NCBI GenBank assembly: GCA_002490705.1
Contig: DKUO01000021.1
Span: 26,748 to 90,747 of the forward strand
Length of the DNA: 64,000 nt
Direction of reading: 5' to 3'
Source: Lachnospiraceae bacterium UBA7202
GTDB lineage: Bacteria; Bacillota; Clostridia; Lachnospirales; Lachnospiraceae
The number at the start of each line of letters is the position of its first letter. Positions within the stretch are counted from its first letter, which is position 1. Positions 32,738 to 40,898 of this stretch are shown here, piece after piece. Both the position numbers and the translations under genes were made by a program. The notes beneath the pieces were generated by a model, which searched no databases, was not told the origin of the DNA, and was given only the letters and a program-made list of their open reading frames with translations.

Positions 32738-33184
32738 TCACGCCTCAATCACTTTCACTTTCAACGTTCCTGTCACCTTGGGATGGAGCTTTACCCCCAC
32801 CTCGTAAACGCCGAGCGCTTTGATCGGCTCGGCAAGCTGTATTTTCTTCTTATCCAACTCCAAATCACACTGCTCCTTCGCCGCCTGCGCAATCTCCTTC
32901 GAGGAGATCGAGCCGAATGCCTTTCCGCCCTCACCGGATTTCATCGTAAGCGTTACCTGCTTTGTCTCAAGTACCCCGGCCAGCTCTTTTGCCGCCTCGA
33001 GCTGTTCCTTTGCAATCTTATCCGCATTGGCCTTCTGAAGCTTTAAATCATTCCTGTTTTTCGAATTTGCCTCCACGCCCAGCTTTTTAGGCAGCACATA
33101 ATTTCTCGCGTACCCGTCGCTGACATCCACGATTTCTCCCTTTTTCCCTAAACTCTTCACATCTTCCAGTAATATGATTTCCAT
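32738..33184 (-). CDS. rplI: Ribosomal protein bL9
   Basis: 148 residues from the ATG at 33184 (AGGGA upstream). The N-terminal domain reads MEIILLEDVKSLGKKGEIVDVSDGYARNYVLP, here cited in parts (LLEDVKSLGKKG; GYARNYVLPK), the L9 signature; a long central helix and a C-terminal domain with PKVTGTLKVKVIEA follow. Located between gdpP and dnaB, 79 nt after the former. Confidence 0.97.
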   Translation of the reverse strand: MEIILLEDVKSLGKKGEIVDVSDGYARNYVLPKKLGVEANSKNRNDLKLQKANADKIAKEQLEAAKELAGVLETKQVTLTMKSGEGGKAFGSISSKEIAQAAKEQCDLELDKKKIQLAEPIKALGVYEVGVKLHPKVTGTLKVKVIEA

Positions 33185-33217
33185 AAATATTCCCTTCTTT
33201 CTTTTTACACAGCACAC

Positions 33218-33270
33218 GAAGAATGCGCTTTTTGCATTCTTCAGGAGTTAGCTGCGTAGCAGCTTACTCC
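33218..33270 (-). repeat. Two-hairpin palindromic element at the 3' end of gdpP
   Basis: One stem pairs GAAGAATGC (33218-33226) with GCATTCTTC (33234-33242); the other pairs GGAGT-GCTGC with GCAGC-ACTCC (33244-33270), and the gdpP stop codon lies inside it. The pair of motifs (GAATGC/GCATTC plus a CAGC/GCTG stem) recurs at the end of leuA. Confidence 0.6.
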
Positions 33271-35318
33271 AGGTCCCCTTCCTCTATCATCGTATCCAAC
33301 GTTCTCTTAATGCTCTCAATTCCCTCTTCAATTGTGCCGTTTTCAATCTGTGCCCCGGCCATATTCAGGTGGCCGCCGCCGCCCATTCTCTCCATAATAA
33401 CCTGTACATTCACCTCGTCGATAGAGCGTGCGCTGATATAGATAATCCCATTGTATTTGGTGAGAATAAAGCTGGCCTTGATCCCTTTGATATTTAACAG
33501 CTCGTTGGCCGCCTGCGCCCCCACAATGGTGGGGCTGGCAACATCCTCACCCGTACACACGGATATCGCGTAAAAATGACGGTATATCTCCGCCTGGCTG
33601 ACCGCATCCGCCTTCGCCTTATACTCAGCCGCATCATCCCGAAACAGCTTCCTGACGCGGGTCACATCTGCGCCGTTCCTGCGCAAAAAAGCAGCCGCTT
33701 CAAAGGTTCTCACCCCGGTTTTTGTCATAAAGTTGTTTGTGTCTATCATAATGCCGGAATACATGCAGTCCGCCTCCTCGGCACGCAGACGCAGGTCGTC
33801 GCTGATGTATTGCAGAATTTCCGAAACCATTTCACAGGCGGAGGATGCATAAGCCTCTATATAGGATAACGTCGCGTTCTCAATAATCTCTGTTCCCTGC
33901 CTGTGGTGATCCAGCACCACAATAGATTTACAGCGCTTCAACAGATCAGGACACTCCGTAAGGCTTGGCTTGTTGACGTCTACCACCACAAGCACCGCAT
34001 TGTTCCCCACCATCTCGAGAGCCTGCTGACCGCCGATAATCATATCCTCTGCATAGTCATCATTGTCCCTGAACATTTCCACCATAGGCTGCATGGAGGA
34101 CGTCACATCGTTCAAGACGATGTGCGCTTTCTTGTCGAGCGCCTCCGCGATTCTGTAGATACCTACAGACGCGCCGAAGCTGTCCACATCACCCATGCGG
34201 TGTCCCATTACATAGACCTCATCCTTGACGGAAATAATTTCACGCAGGGCGTGGGCCTTTACTCTGGCTTTGACGCGGGTGCTCTTCTCTATCTGCTGGC
34301 TCTTTCCGCCATAGTAAATCACATTTTCCGGAACCTTTACCACCGCCTGATCACCGCCGCGTCCCAAGGCGATGTCTATCGCGTTTCGTGCGAACTCATA
34401 ATTCTGCGCATAGGACAAACCGTTCAGTCCCATACCGATACTGATCGTGACTGCCATTTCATTACCGATATTGACCGTCTTCACATCCTCCAAAATGTCA
34501 AACCGGCTCTCCTGAAGATGGGTCGCAGCCTCCTTGCGCATAATCACCAGATACTTGTCCTTCTCCAGCTTTTTACAGATGCCGTCCAGCGAGGCGATAT
34601 ATTTGTTCACCTTACGGTCAATTAGCGCGATCAGCAAAGATCTCCTGACTTCCTCCACGCTTTCAAGCGCCTCGTCGTAATTATCCAGATAAATGAGGGC
34701 CACTGCAAGAGATTGATTATCCACTTCCTGTAAAGCGATCTGTAGCGCCGTTTCGTCAAACAGGTACAGGGCGATGAGATACCCGTCATACCCCTTCGCC
34801 TCAATGATATCGCTGTTTTCCGCCATTTCTTTTAAGGAAATTTTCTTAAGCTTGGCCAGATAATTCCCGTTCTCATAATCTACCCGGCACTCTACTTCCG
34901 TCTCACCGTCGCGTCCGGGAAGCTTGTCCTTTGTAATGGAAGGAAAGAGAGTAGTAATGGATTTTCGATAGCCTTTCTCCTGATGTGTGATATGTTCAAA
35001 AGCAATATTGGTCCAAATAATTTTACCGGTATCGTCCAGAAGCGCGTGAGGAAGCTCAAGATCGCGTAAAAGCCTTCTTTGAATCTGCCCGTACTGGGTT
35101 GCAAAGCTGATCAGCTCATTCATGATGATCGGCTTATTATATAACATCATGGATAACACGATCGCAAAATAAAAAATTAAAAATGCGGTCAACACAAGCC
35201 CTGCCCGATAATCCAGCATATAGACTAAAATATCTACAACCGCAAGCAAAAATCCCAGATATAAGGAGGACTGCAGATACGCCTTCATCCTCCCCTTTAA
35301 CTTCACTGTATTTTTCAT
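33264..35318 (-). CDS. gdpP: Cyclic di-AMP phosphodiesterase GdpP
   Basis: 684 residues from the ATG at 35318 (GAGGAA upstream). Two membrane helices (about 15-50) are followed by a PAS-like domain, a degenerate GGDEF-type domain (about 175-300) and DHH/DHHA1 phosphodiesterase domains. Metal-binding motifs are visible in GHRMGDVDSFGA, VVDVNK and VVLDHHRQG, and the DHHA1 GGGGH motif in MERMGGGGHLNMAGA. It degrades c-di-AMP made by CdaA (43537-44418). An extended -10 box (TGCTATACT) lies just upstream, at 35349-35357. Confidence 0.93.
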   Translation of the reverse strand: MKNTVKLKGRMKAYLQSSLYLGFLLAVVDILVYMLDYRAGLVLTAFLIFYFAIVLSMMLYNKPIIMNELISFATQYGQIQRRLLRDLELPHALLDDTGKIIWTNIAFEHITHQEKGYRKSITTLFPSITKDKLPGRDGETEVECRVDYENGNYLAKLKKISLKEMAENSDIIEAKGYDGYLIALYLFDETALQIALQEVDNQSLAVALIYLDNYDEALESVEEVRRSLLIALIDRKVNKYIASLDGICKKLEKDKYLVIMRKEAATHLQESRFDILEDVKTVNIGNEMAVTISIGMGLNGLSYAQNYEFARNAIDIALGRGGDQAVVKVPENVIYYGGKSQQIEKSTRVKARVKAHALREIISVKDEVYVMGHRMGDVDSFGASVGIYRIAEALDKKAHIVLNDVTSSMQPMVEMFRDNDDYAEDMIIGGQQALEMVGNNAVLVVVDVNKPSLTECPDLLKRCKSIVVLDHHRQGTEIIENATLSYIEAYASSACEMVSEILQYISDDLRLRAEEADCMYSGIMIDTNNFMTKTGVRTFEAAAFLRRNGADVTRVRKLFRDDAAEYKAKADAVSQAEIYRHFYAISVCTGEDVASPTIVGAQAANELLNIKGIKASFILTKYNGIIYISARSIDEVNVQVIMERMGGGGHLNMAGAQIENGTIEEGIESIKRTLDTMIEEGDLE

Positions 35319-35496
35319 CTTATTCCTCACAGAAGTTCTTCTCACACAAGTATAGCATTTTTTGCCAAATACCGCCACACCAATATATAGACCTTTTTTT
35401 ATCAAAAGTGACATAATGTTGGGGTAACGCACCCGTTTTACAAAAGAAGAAACCGGACGCACACGGCGCCCGATTCCCTGCATTTCGATATAAAAA

Positions 35497-35757
35497 TCAA
35501 TCCTGTACGTAAGGCATCAAAGCAAGATGTCTGGCACGCTTGATCGCCACTGTGAGCGCTCTCTGGTGCTTTGCGCAGTTCCCGGTGATTCTTCTGGGAA
35601 GAATCTTTCCTCTCTCGGAAATGTATCTGCGAAGCTTGTTGCTGTCCTTGTAATCAATCACATTATCCTTACCACAGAAAACGCAGACTTTCTTTCTTCT
35701 GCGCATACCCCCCTTTTTCTTGGGGAAGTCCGGCTTGTCTGTTTTATTAAATGCCAT
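35497..35757 (-). CDS. rpsR: Ribosomal protein bS18
   Basis: 86 residues. KVCVFCGKDNVIDYKD and LRRYISERGKILPRRITGNC are the S18 signature; the CxxC makes it a zinc-ligand-containing form. It is the third gene of the rpsF-ssb-rpsR operon. Confidence 0.97.
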   Translation of the reverse strand: MAFNKTDKPDFPKKKGGMRRRKKVCVFCGKDNVIDYKDSNKLRRYISERGKILPRRITGNCAKHQRALTVAIKRARHLALMPYVQD

Positions 35758-35792
35758 AATAAACCTCCAATCTCGCGCCCAAAGCGCTCCTC

Positions 35793-36239
35793 TTAATTGA
35801 ACGGCAGTTCTTCATCAATGCCATCCGGAATGTTCATAAAACCATCCCCTGCGGCTGCCGGGGCGGAATCATTTCTCTCAGCAGGTACATACCCGCCGCC
35901 GTTCGCCGCGGACGCATTCTTGCTCTCCGCGAACTCCTGATCCTCTACCACAACGTCCGTCGTATACACTCTGACGCCATCCTTATTGGTATAGCTTCCT
36001 GTCTGGATGCGTCCGGTGATTGCAATCTTTGTGCCCTTGTGGAGATACTTCTCGGCAAACTCACCGGATCTCCCAAACGCCACACAGTTGATAAAATCTG
36101 CCGTCTGGTCATCGTTATTGCGATTAAATCTGCGGTCTACCGCCAGCGTATATCTGGCAACCGCCGTCGCGTTCTCCCCCTGGGAATATCTCACCTCGGG
36201 GTCTCTGGTCAAACGTCCCATCAGTATAACTTTATTCAT
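35793..36239 (-). CDS. ssb: Single-stranded DNA-binding protein
   Basis: 148 residues: an OB fold starting MNKVILMGRLTRDPEVRYSQ with FINCVAFGRSGEFAEKYLHKG, a Gly/Asn-rich linker, and the acidic tip DEELPFN that recruits partner proteins. It sits between rpsF and rpsR as in most Firmicutes. Confidence 0.97.
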   Translation of the reverse strand: MNKVILMGRLTRDPEVRYSQGENATAVARYTLAVDRRFNRNNDDQTADFINCVAFGRSGEFAEKYLHKGTKIAITGRIQTGSYTNKDGVRVYTTDVVVEDQEFAESKNASAANGGGYVPAERNDSAPAAAGDGFMNIPDGIDEELPFN

Positions 36240-36254
36240 ATAGAATACCTCTTC

Positions 36255-36545
36255 CTATTTCTCGTCTTGTCTGACGCACAGGTATCGGATGACGTTATCC
36301 ATGATGCGGATGCGGCTCTCAATCTCGCCGGGAGCTGTGCTCTCTGCTTCAAAGCGAATAAAGTAATAAAAAGCCTCTTTCATCTTCTGCACTTCGTATG
36401 CGAGTCTCTTTTTACCCCAGTCGTCAACTTCTGTGATCTTCCCGCCGAATCTCTCCACTAAGGCTTTCACCTTCTCCAGAGTAGCGGCCCGCTCGTCATC
36501 TTCAATCTTAGCAGTGACAACAACGGCTAACTCATACTTGTTCAT
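36255..36545 (-). CDS. rpsF: Ribosomal protein bS6
   Basis: 96 residues from the ATG at 36545 with GGAGGG upstream; begins MNKYELAVVVTAKIEDDER and contains WGKKRLAYEVQKMKEAFYYF, the S6 signature. S6 pairs with S18, whose gene is two positions downstream. The roughly 85-nt leader contains a GGGC/GCCC hairpin that could be an S6:S18 autoregulatory site, but I cannot confirm the motif. Confidence 0.96.
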   Translation of the reverse strand: MNKYELAVVVTAKIEDDERAATLEKVKALVERFGGKITEVDDWGKKRLAYEVQKMKEAFYYFIRFEAESTAPGEIESRIRIMDNVIRYLCVRQDEK

Positions 36546-36637
36546 GCTTCTTTCCCTCCTTTTGGTCTCTGGCCCCTTCTTCAAAAAGGAGCAAGGATGT
36601 GGGGCTATACGCCCAAATTAATATATCACGGATTTAT

Positions 36638-36666
36638 ATAATACCATACTCATCCGAAATGTGCAA
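36638..36666 (-). promoter_or_regulatory. Promoter of the rpsF-ssb-rpsR operon
   Basis: TTGCAC (36661-36666), a 17-nt spacer and TATTAT (36638-36643) on the minus strand. Confidence 0.65.
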
Positions 36667-36673
36667 GAAATTT

Positions 36674-36853
36674 TTACCGGCGCGTAACGGCGCGCACATT
36701 CTTTTCCGCCTTTGGCCGGGGAATCATAATCTGATGGCCGCAGCCGACACATTTCAGACGAAAATCCGCACCAATGCGAAGCACTTCCCACTCGGCGCTG
36801 CCGCAGGGATGCTTTTTTTTCATTTTTAAGATATCGCCGACCTGAATGTCCAT
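36674..36853 (-). CDS. DUF951 protein (short, zinc-ribbon-like)
   Basis: 59 residues, ATG at 36853 with AGGAG 8 nt upstream, 9 nt after the sirtuin stop. It begins MDIQVGDILKMKKKHPCGS and contains LKCVGCGHQIMIPR, the DUF951 pattern with three cysteines (one after HP, then CVGC) that may hold zinc. The family is widespread in Firmicutes, commonly near rpsF; the function is unknown. Its stop lies 8 nt from the rpsF promoter -35 box. Confidence 0.88.
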   Translation of the reverse strand: MDIQVGDILKMKKKHPCGSAEWEVLRIGADFRLKCVGCGHQIMIPRPKAEKNVRAVTRR

Positions 36854-36862
36854 GCCCCGCTC

Positions 36863-37579
36863 CTAGTCGAGTTGTGAGAAGATCTCTCCGATGCTTCCCT
36901 GCACCACCAGATCTGCAATGCCGTCTCTGGCCGTCGGCGTCTTATTCACAAGCACCAGTTTGTTCCCATTATAATAATCCAAAAGCCCGGCTGCCGGATA
37001 CACTGCCAAAGACGTACCTCCCACAATCAGCACATCCGCCTCGCTGATCGCGCGTATGGCTCCGGTGAGGGTATTCTGGTCCAATCCCTCCTCATACAAG
37101 ACTACGTCCGGCTTGATAGAACCGCCGCAGTTGCATTTAGGCACGCCCTCCGAATCTGCAATATAATGCACATCATAAAATTTATGGCAGGACTCACAGA
37201 AATTCCGAAGCACCGACCCATGAAGCTCATATACCTTCTCACTGCCCGCCGCCTGATGAAGCCCGTCTATGTTCTGGGTCACCACCGCCTTCAATTTTCC
37301 TTCCTTTTCCCACTGGGCAAGTTTCTTATGGGCCGCGTTGGGCTTCGCGCCAAGGCAGAGCATTTTGTTGCGGTAAAAACGGTAAAACTCTTCCGTATTT
37401 CTCCTGTAAAAAGTATGGCTTAAAATGGTTTCCGGCGGATAGTCATACTGCTGATTGTAAAGGCCGTCCACACTGCGGAAATCCGGGATGCCGCTCTCTG
37501 TGGAAACACCCGCGCCGCCGAAGAAAACGATATTATCTGATTCATTGACCCATTGCCTAAGTTGTTCGATCTGATTCAT
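36863..37579 (-). CDS. Sir2-family NAD-dependent protein deacylase
   Basis: 238 residues. NAD-binding motifs GGAGVSTESGIPDFRS and TQNIDGLHQAAGS, the catalytic His in YELHGSVLRNFC, and a four-Cys zinc site (CESC...CNC, with the last two Cys closer than usual) are present. It removes acyl groups from lysines using NAD+, linking metabolism to protein activity. DUF951 follows at 9 nt. Confidence 0.93.
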   Translation of the reverse strand: MNQIEQLRQWVNESDNIVFFGGAGVSTESGIPDFRSVDGLYNQQYDYPPETILSHTFYRRNTEEFYRFYRNKMLCLGAKPNAAHKKLAQWEKEGKLKAVVTQNIDGLHQAAGSEKVYELHGSVLRNFCESCHKFYDVHYIADSEGVPKCNCGGSIKPDVVLYEEGLDQNTLTGAIRAISEADVLIVGGTSLAVYPAAGLLDYYNGNKLVLVNKTPTARDGIADLVVQGSIGEIFSQLD

Positions 37580-37603
37580 TACTCCACCTCCCTAATTTCA
37601 TGT

Positions 37604-37712
37604 TGCGGAGAATGCTGTTTTCCAAGCATTCTCCTGTGTGAGACCTAGTGCATCTTAGCGAAACAGCCTTTGCTGTTGAGCATTAGATGTACTTCTCACA
37701 CGCTTCTCCGCA
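37604..37712. repeat. Nested palindromic element between leuA and the sirtuin gene
   Basis: Outer arms TGCGGAGAA (37604-37612) and TTCTCCGCA (37704-37712) enclose two hairpins: GAGAATGCT/AGCATTCTC (37608-37616 with 37625-37633) and a long stem of GTGTGAGA/TCTCACAC (37636-37643, 37694-37701), AGTGCATCT/AGATGTACT and AACAGC/GCTGTT. The leuA stop codon lies inside the right arm. The element resembles the one at 33218-33270, suggesting a dispersed repeat family. Confidence 0.7.
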
Positions 37713-39378
37713 GGCCCAGCCTGTTCACCGCCGAGAAGATCGCCCGCACTGACGCTCTCGTAATATTGGAGCTGACCCCAACGCCATAGGTCACCCTGCC
37801 GTCGTCCGCATCCAAAAGATGGATATAGGCCGCCGCCTGAGAATTGGAACCGCTCTGAAGCGCATGCTCCTCATAATCCAGAATCTTAATGGCCACATTC
37901 AGCTCTTCCTGAAGCCCCCGCTTCACTGCGTCAATAGGACCGTTTCCGACCGCTTCAAAAGTCTTTTCCACCCCATTATCGGTATAGACCACCGTCACCT
38001 TCGTGTCGAACTCAGATTCCGTCTCTTCACTCAGGTCATCCACCCGCAATTTGCGGAAATGAATCGGCTCCTTTTTCATCAGATACTCTTGGCGGAAACT
38101 CTCCATAATCTGATCCGGGCTTACCTCTCCCTGCTTCTCGGAGATTGCCTGAATCACATTAGCAAACTCCCTGTGCATTCCCTTCGGCAGCTTAAAGCCG
38201 AAGTAAGTGTCCATAACAAAGGCTACGCCGCCCTTGCCGGACTGAGAGTTGATACGCACAATCGGTTCATACTCCCTGCCGATATCCGCCGGATCAATAG
38301 GCAGATAGGGCACCTCCCAGTATTCGCCTCCCCGCTCTTTCATCGCCTTCACGCCCTTGTTGATGGCGTCCTGATGGGAACCGGAAAAGGCGGTAAACAC
38401 CAGTTTACCCGCATAAGGGTGTCTGGGATGCACCGGAATCTTACAGCACCTCTCATAAATTTCGATACTCTCGTTCACATGTTCAATGGCAAGTTGCGGG
38501 TCAATGCCCTGAGAGAACATATTGTAAGCAATATTTAAGATATCCACATTTCCCGTTCGCTCGCCGTTTCCAAAAAGCGTGCCCTCTACCCGCTCCGCAC
38601 CTGCAAGAAGAGAAAGCTCCGCACTGGCCACACCGGTTCCCCTGTCATTATGCGGGTGGACACTCAGGATAATGGCCTCTCTATTTTCCAGATGCTTGTT
38701 CATCCACTCAATTCTGTCTGCAAAGACATTTGGCGTTGTCATTTCCACCGTGGAGGGCAGGTTGATAATCATGGGATTCTCCTTCGTGGGCCCCCATTCC
38801 CGCTGCACGGCATTGCAGATCTCTAATGCAAAATCCAACTCTGTGCCGGTAAAGCTCTCGGGCGAATATTCCAGAATAATCTTGCCTGGGAAGTTCGCCG
38901 CATGGCGTTTCACCATCTTAACACCCTCCACGGCAATGTTGATGATCTCCTCACGGTTCATATGGAAAACCACATCTCTCTGCAAAGTAGAGGTAGAATT
39001 GTAGATATGCACAATGGCCTGTTTACATCCTTCAATGGACTCAAAGGTGCGCTCCAAGAGCTCCTCACGGCACTGGGTCAACACCTGTACTACCACATCG
39101 TCAGGAATCATTTTCCTGTCCACAAGCTGCCGCAGGAAGTCATATTCAATCTGACTGGCCGCCGGGAACCCGATCTCAATCTCCTTAAAACCAAGTTTAA
39201 TCAGATAATTAAAAAACTCTATTTTCTCCGAAACCACCATGGGATCGATCAACGCCTGGTTACCGTCGCGCAGATCCACGCTGCACCAAACCGGCGCTTT
39301 CTCAATCTCTTTGTTGACCCATTCTCTCTCGGGGTAATCTACCACCGGATTTCTGCGATATCTTTTATAATTTAACAT
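37696..39378 (-). CDS. leuA: 2-isopropylmalate synthase, long (LeuA2) form
   Basis: 560 residues. The catalytic barrel has CSVDLRDGNQALIDPM and the metal-binding HPHNDRGTG, and the C-terminal regulatory domain (from about 430) ends NRLGLRRSV. It condenses acetyl-CoA with 2-oxoisovalerate, the first step of leucine synthesis, usually inhibited by leucine through the C-terminal domain. AGGAGG precedes ATG. Its last codons fall inside a palindromic element. It is separated from HPr by a strong terminator only 30 nt upstream, so it may depend on read-through or on a promoter overlapping the terminator tail. No other leu genes are in the window. Confidence 0.95.
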   Translation of the reverse strand: MLNYKRYRRNPVVDYPEREWVNKEIEKAPVWCSVDLRDGNQALIDPMVVSEKIEFFNYLIKLGFKEIEIGFPAASQIEYDFLRQLVDRKMIPDDVVVQVLTQCREELLERTFESIEGCKQAIVHIYNSTSTLQRDVVFHMNREEIINIAVEGVKMVKRHAANFPGKIILEYSPESFTGTELDFALEICNAVQREWGPTKENPMIINLPSTVEMTTPNVFADRIEWMNKHLENREAIILSVHPHNDRGTGVASAELSLLAGAERVEGTLFGNGERTGNVDILNIAYNMFSQGIDPQLAIEHVNESIEIYERCCKIPVHPRHPYAGKLVFTAFSGSHQDAINKGVKAMKERGGEYWEVPYLPIDPADIGREYEPIVRINSQSGKGGVAFVMDTYFGFKLPKGMHREFANVIQAISEKQGEVSPDQIMESFRQEYLMKKEPIHFRKLRVDDLSEETESEFDTKVTVVYTDNGVEKTFEAVGNGPIDAVKRGLQEELNVAIKILDYEEHALQSGSNSQAAAYIHLLDADDGRVTYGVGVSSNITRASVRAIFSAVNRLGLRRSV

Positions 39379-39408
39379 GACTGCTCCTCCTTTTTTGCTT
39401 TATACGTG

Positions 39409-39435
39409 CAAAAACCCCGCTGTATACAGCGGGGT
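39409..39435 (-). terminator. Strong terminator after the HPr gene, just upstream of leuA
   Basis: Perfect 9-bp stem ACCCCGCTG/CAGCGGGGT (39414-39422 with 39427-39435) with a TATA loop and five T on the minus strand. leuA starts 30 nt downstream, so it may act as an attenuator. Confidence 0.9.
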
Positions 39436-39447
39436 CCATCTGTGACG

Positions 39448-39711
39448 TTATTCTCCAAGACCGCTCTCAATCGCATTGACCAATGCTTTCAGGGCTTCCT
39501 CCTCATCTTCACCGTCACATACAAACTCAATCTCATCGCCACACTTGACACATGCCCCAAGCACGCTTAGGACGCTTTTGGCGTTCGCTGTATTTTCACG
39601 AAATGTAAAAGTTATCAGAGATTTGAACTGCATCGCTTCCTTACATAGGATGCCTGCCGGTCTTAGATGTAGCCCTGTCGGGTTTTTGATGACTACCTTT
39701 TGACTTACCAT
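39448..39711 (-). CDS. HPr-family phosphocarrier
   Basis: 87 residues. The phospho-His15 is in GLHLRPAG and the regulatory Ser46 region in ANAKSVLSVLGA, so it can be both a PTS carrier and a target of HPr kinase. It passes phosphate from EI to sugar-specific EII proteins. No PTS enzymes are near, and whether this is the main HPr or a paralogue cannot be said. Confidence 0.88.
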   Translation of the reverse strand: MVSQKVVIKNPTGLHLRPAGILCKEAMQFKSLITFTFRENTANAKSVLSVLGACVKCGDEIEFVCDGEDEEEALKALVNAIESGLGE

Positions 39712-39809
39712 AACCTCTTCCTCTTTCTTAGATAATATAAAAAGTATATCATTTTTCTATCTGTATCACAAGTCCAAAAAACAATATTCCGAACGTATCC
39801 GATTCTTTC

Positions 39810-40898
39810 CTACAACAGTCTTTTCACACCGGGAATCTGTTTGAGTATCCATGTCAAAACACCCCCGGACACTACCACCGCCGCTACCCACACAGCACAG
39901 GCCGGGAAAATACCGACTATAGGCTTCAGATATTCAAATATTCCGCCCAGCTCCTTACGCAGAATATCTTCCAACAGCATAATGCCAAAAACCGTACTGC
40001 CTGCTGTGGCCGCGGCTTTCCTGATCCATTCAGGCAGCTTGTACTTCCCGCAGAGAAATTTAGCTATAAAATATGCTGCACAAGTCGGCAAGACAATCAG
40101 CGTGTTATGGAAAACCTCCTCCGTCTTTTCTCCCGTAGCCTGCATACGGTCCGTGGTGAGAATGCCGCATATCACAATGGCTATTGCTCCAACCGCCGTC
40201 AGGAGCAGCGCGTTTTTTCCCGTGTACCGTCTCTCGTCCAGCACATGTTCCAGCGCGTAACCCATAAGCGGATAAAACACACAATCCGTTGTGACAAACA
40301 CAATGTTAAATTCCCTATGCATCGTGTACTGTCCGCCCCACAGAAGATATTCGAGAATCGGAAGGACTCCCACAATCACAAGCTGTAGCACGAAAAGATA
40401 TCGATAATCTTCCGCCCGCATCATACGGACCATCTTCCGCAGCAAAGGCAGCATAACGAGAAAAGCCAGATACGCATACAGATACCAGTAGGCCGCCGCC
40501 TGTTCTTCGGAATAAATCCCCCTCAAAAAATCCACCGGATGAAATCCGTCCGCCACAGCGCGAAATGCCGCCCTCACACTCCCGGCTCCCATTGCCAGCT
40601 TATAACAGTATTCTACACAGGAGAAAAGTACCAAGGCAAGCAGTATCCGCACAACTCGTTTCCCATACAGCTCCCGGCAGCTTTCCTCCCGCCCCAGAAG
40701 CAGAGCCCCAGAAATCATAAAGAAAACCGGAACGGCAATTTTGCACAGGATAGACAAAAACACAAGCGGGTAATAATAGCGGTAGCTTCTCCCCACAGCC
40801 GAATACAGCATGAAGCCGGATGTCCATGTATGGTTAAAAACCACAAAGCATATCGCTATCACCCGCAATATTTCAATATGAACCAGCCCGCGTTTCAT
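39810..40898 (-). CDS. Integral membrane acyltransferase (Acyl_transf_3/OafA family)
   Basis: 362 residues with about ten membrane segments. The start ALVHIEILRV-like MKRGLVHIEILRVIAICFVVFNHTW contains the conserved His of NHTW, and FFMISGALLLGRE is the family motif. Such enzymes add acetyl or other acyl groups to cell-envelope sugars. It overlaps the end of glmM by 4 nt (ATGA), so they are translationally coupled, which fits a cell-wall role; the acceptor is unknown. Confidence 0.85.
   Translation of the reverse strand: MKRGLVHIEILRVIAICFVVFNHTWTSGFMLYSAVGRSYRYYYPLVFLSILCKIAVPVFFMISGALLLGREESCRELYGKRVVRILLALVLFSCVEYCYKLAMGAGSVRAAFRAVADGFHPVDFLRGIYSEEQAAAYWYLYAYLAFLVMLPLLRKMVRMMRAEDYRYLFVLQLVIVGVLPILEYLLWGGQYTMHREFNIVFVTTDCVFYPLMGYALEHVLDERRYTGKNALLLTAVGAIAIVICGILTTDRMQATGEKTEEVFHNTLIVLPTCAAYFIAKFLCGKYKLPEWIRKAAATAGSTVFGIMLLEDILRKELGGIFEYLKPIVGIFPACAVWVAAVVVSGGVLTWILKQIPGVKRLL

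Noticed and set aside
37580..39447. T-box or leucine leader control of leuA
   Set aside because: The space upstream of leuA is taken by a plain terminator; no T-box sequence or Leu-rich leader peptide is visible.
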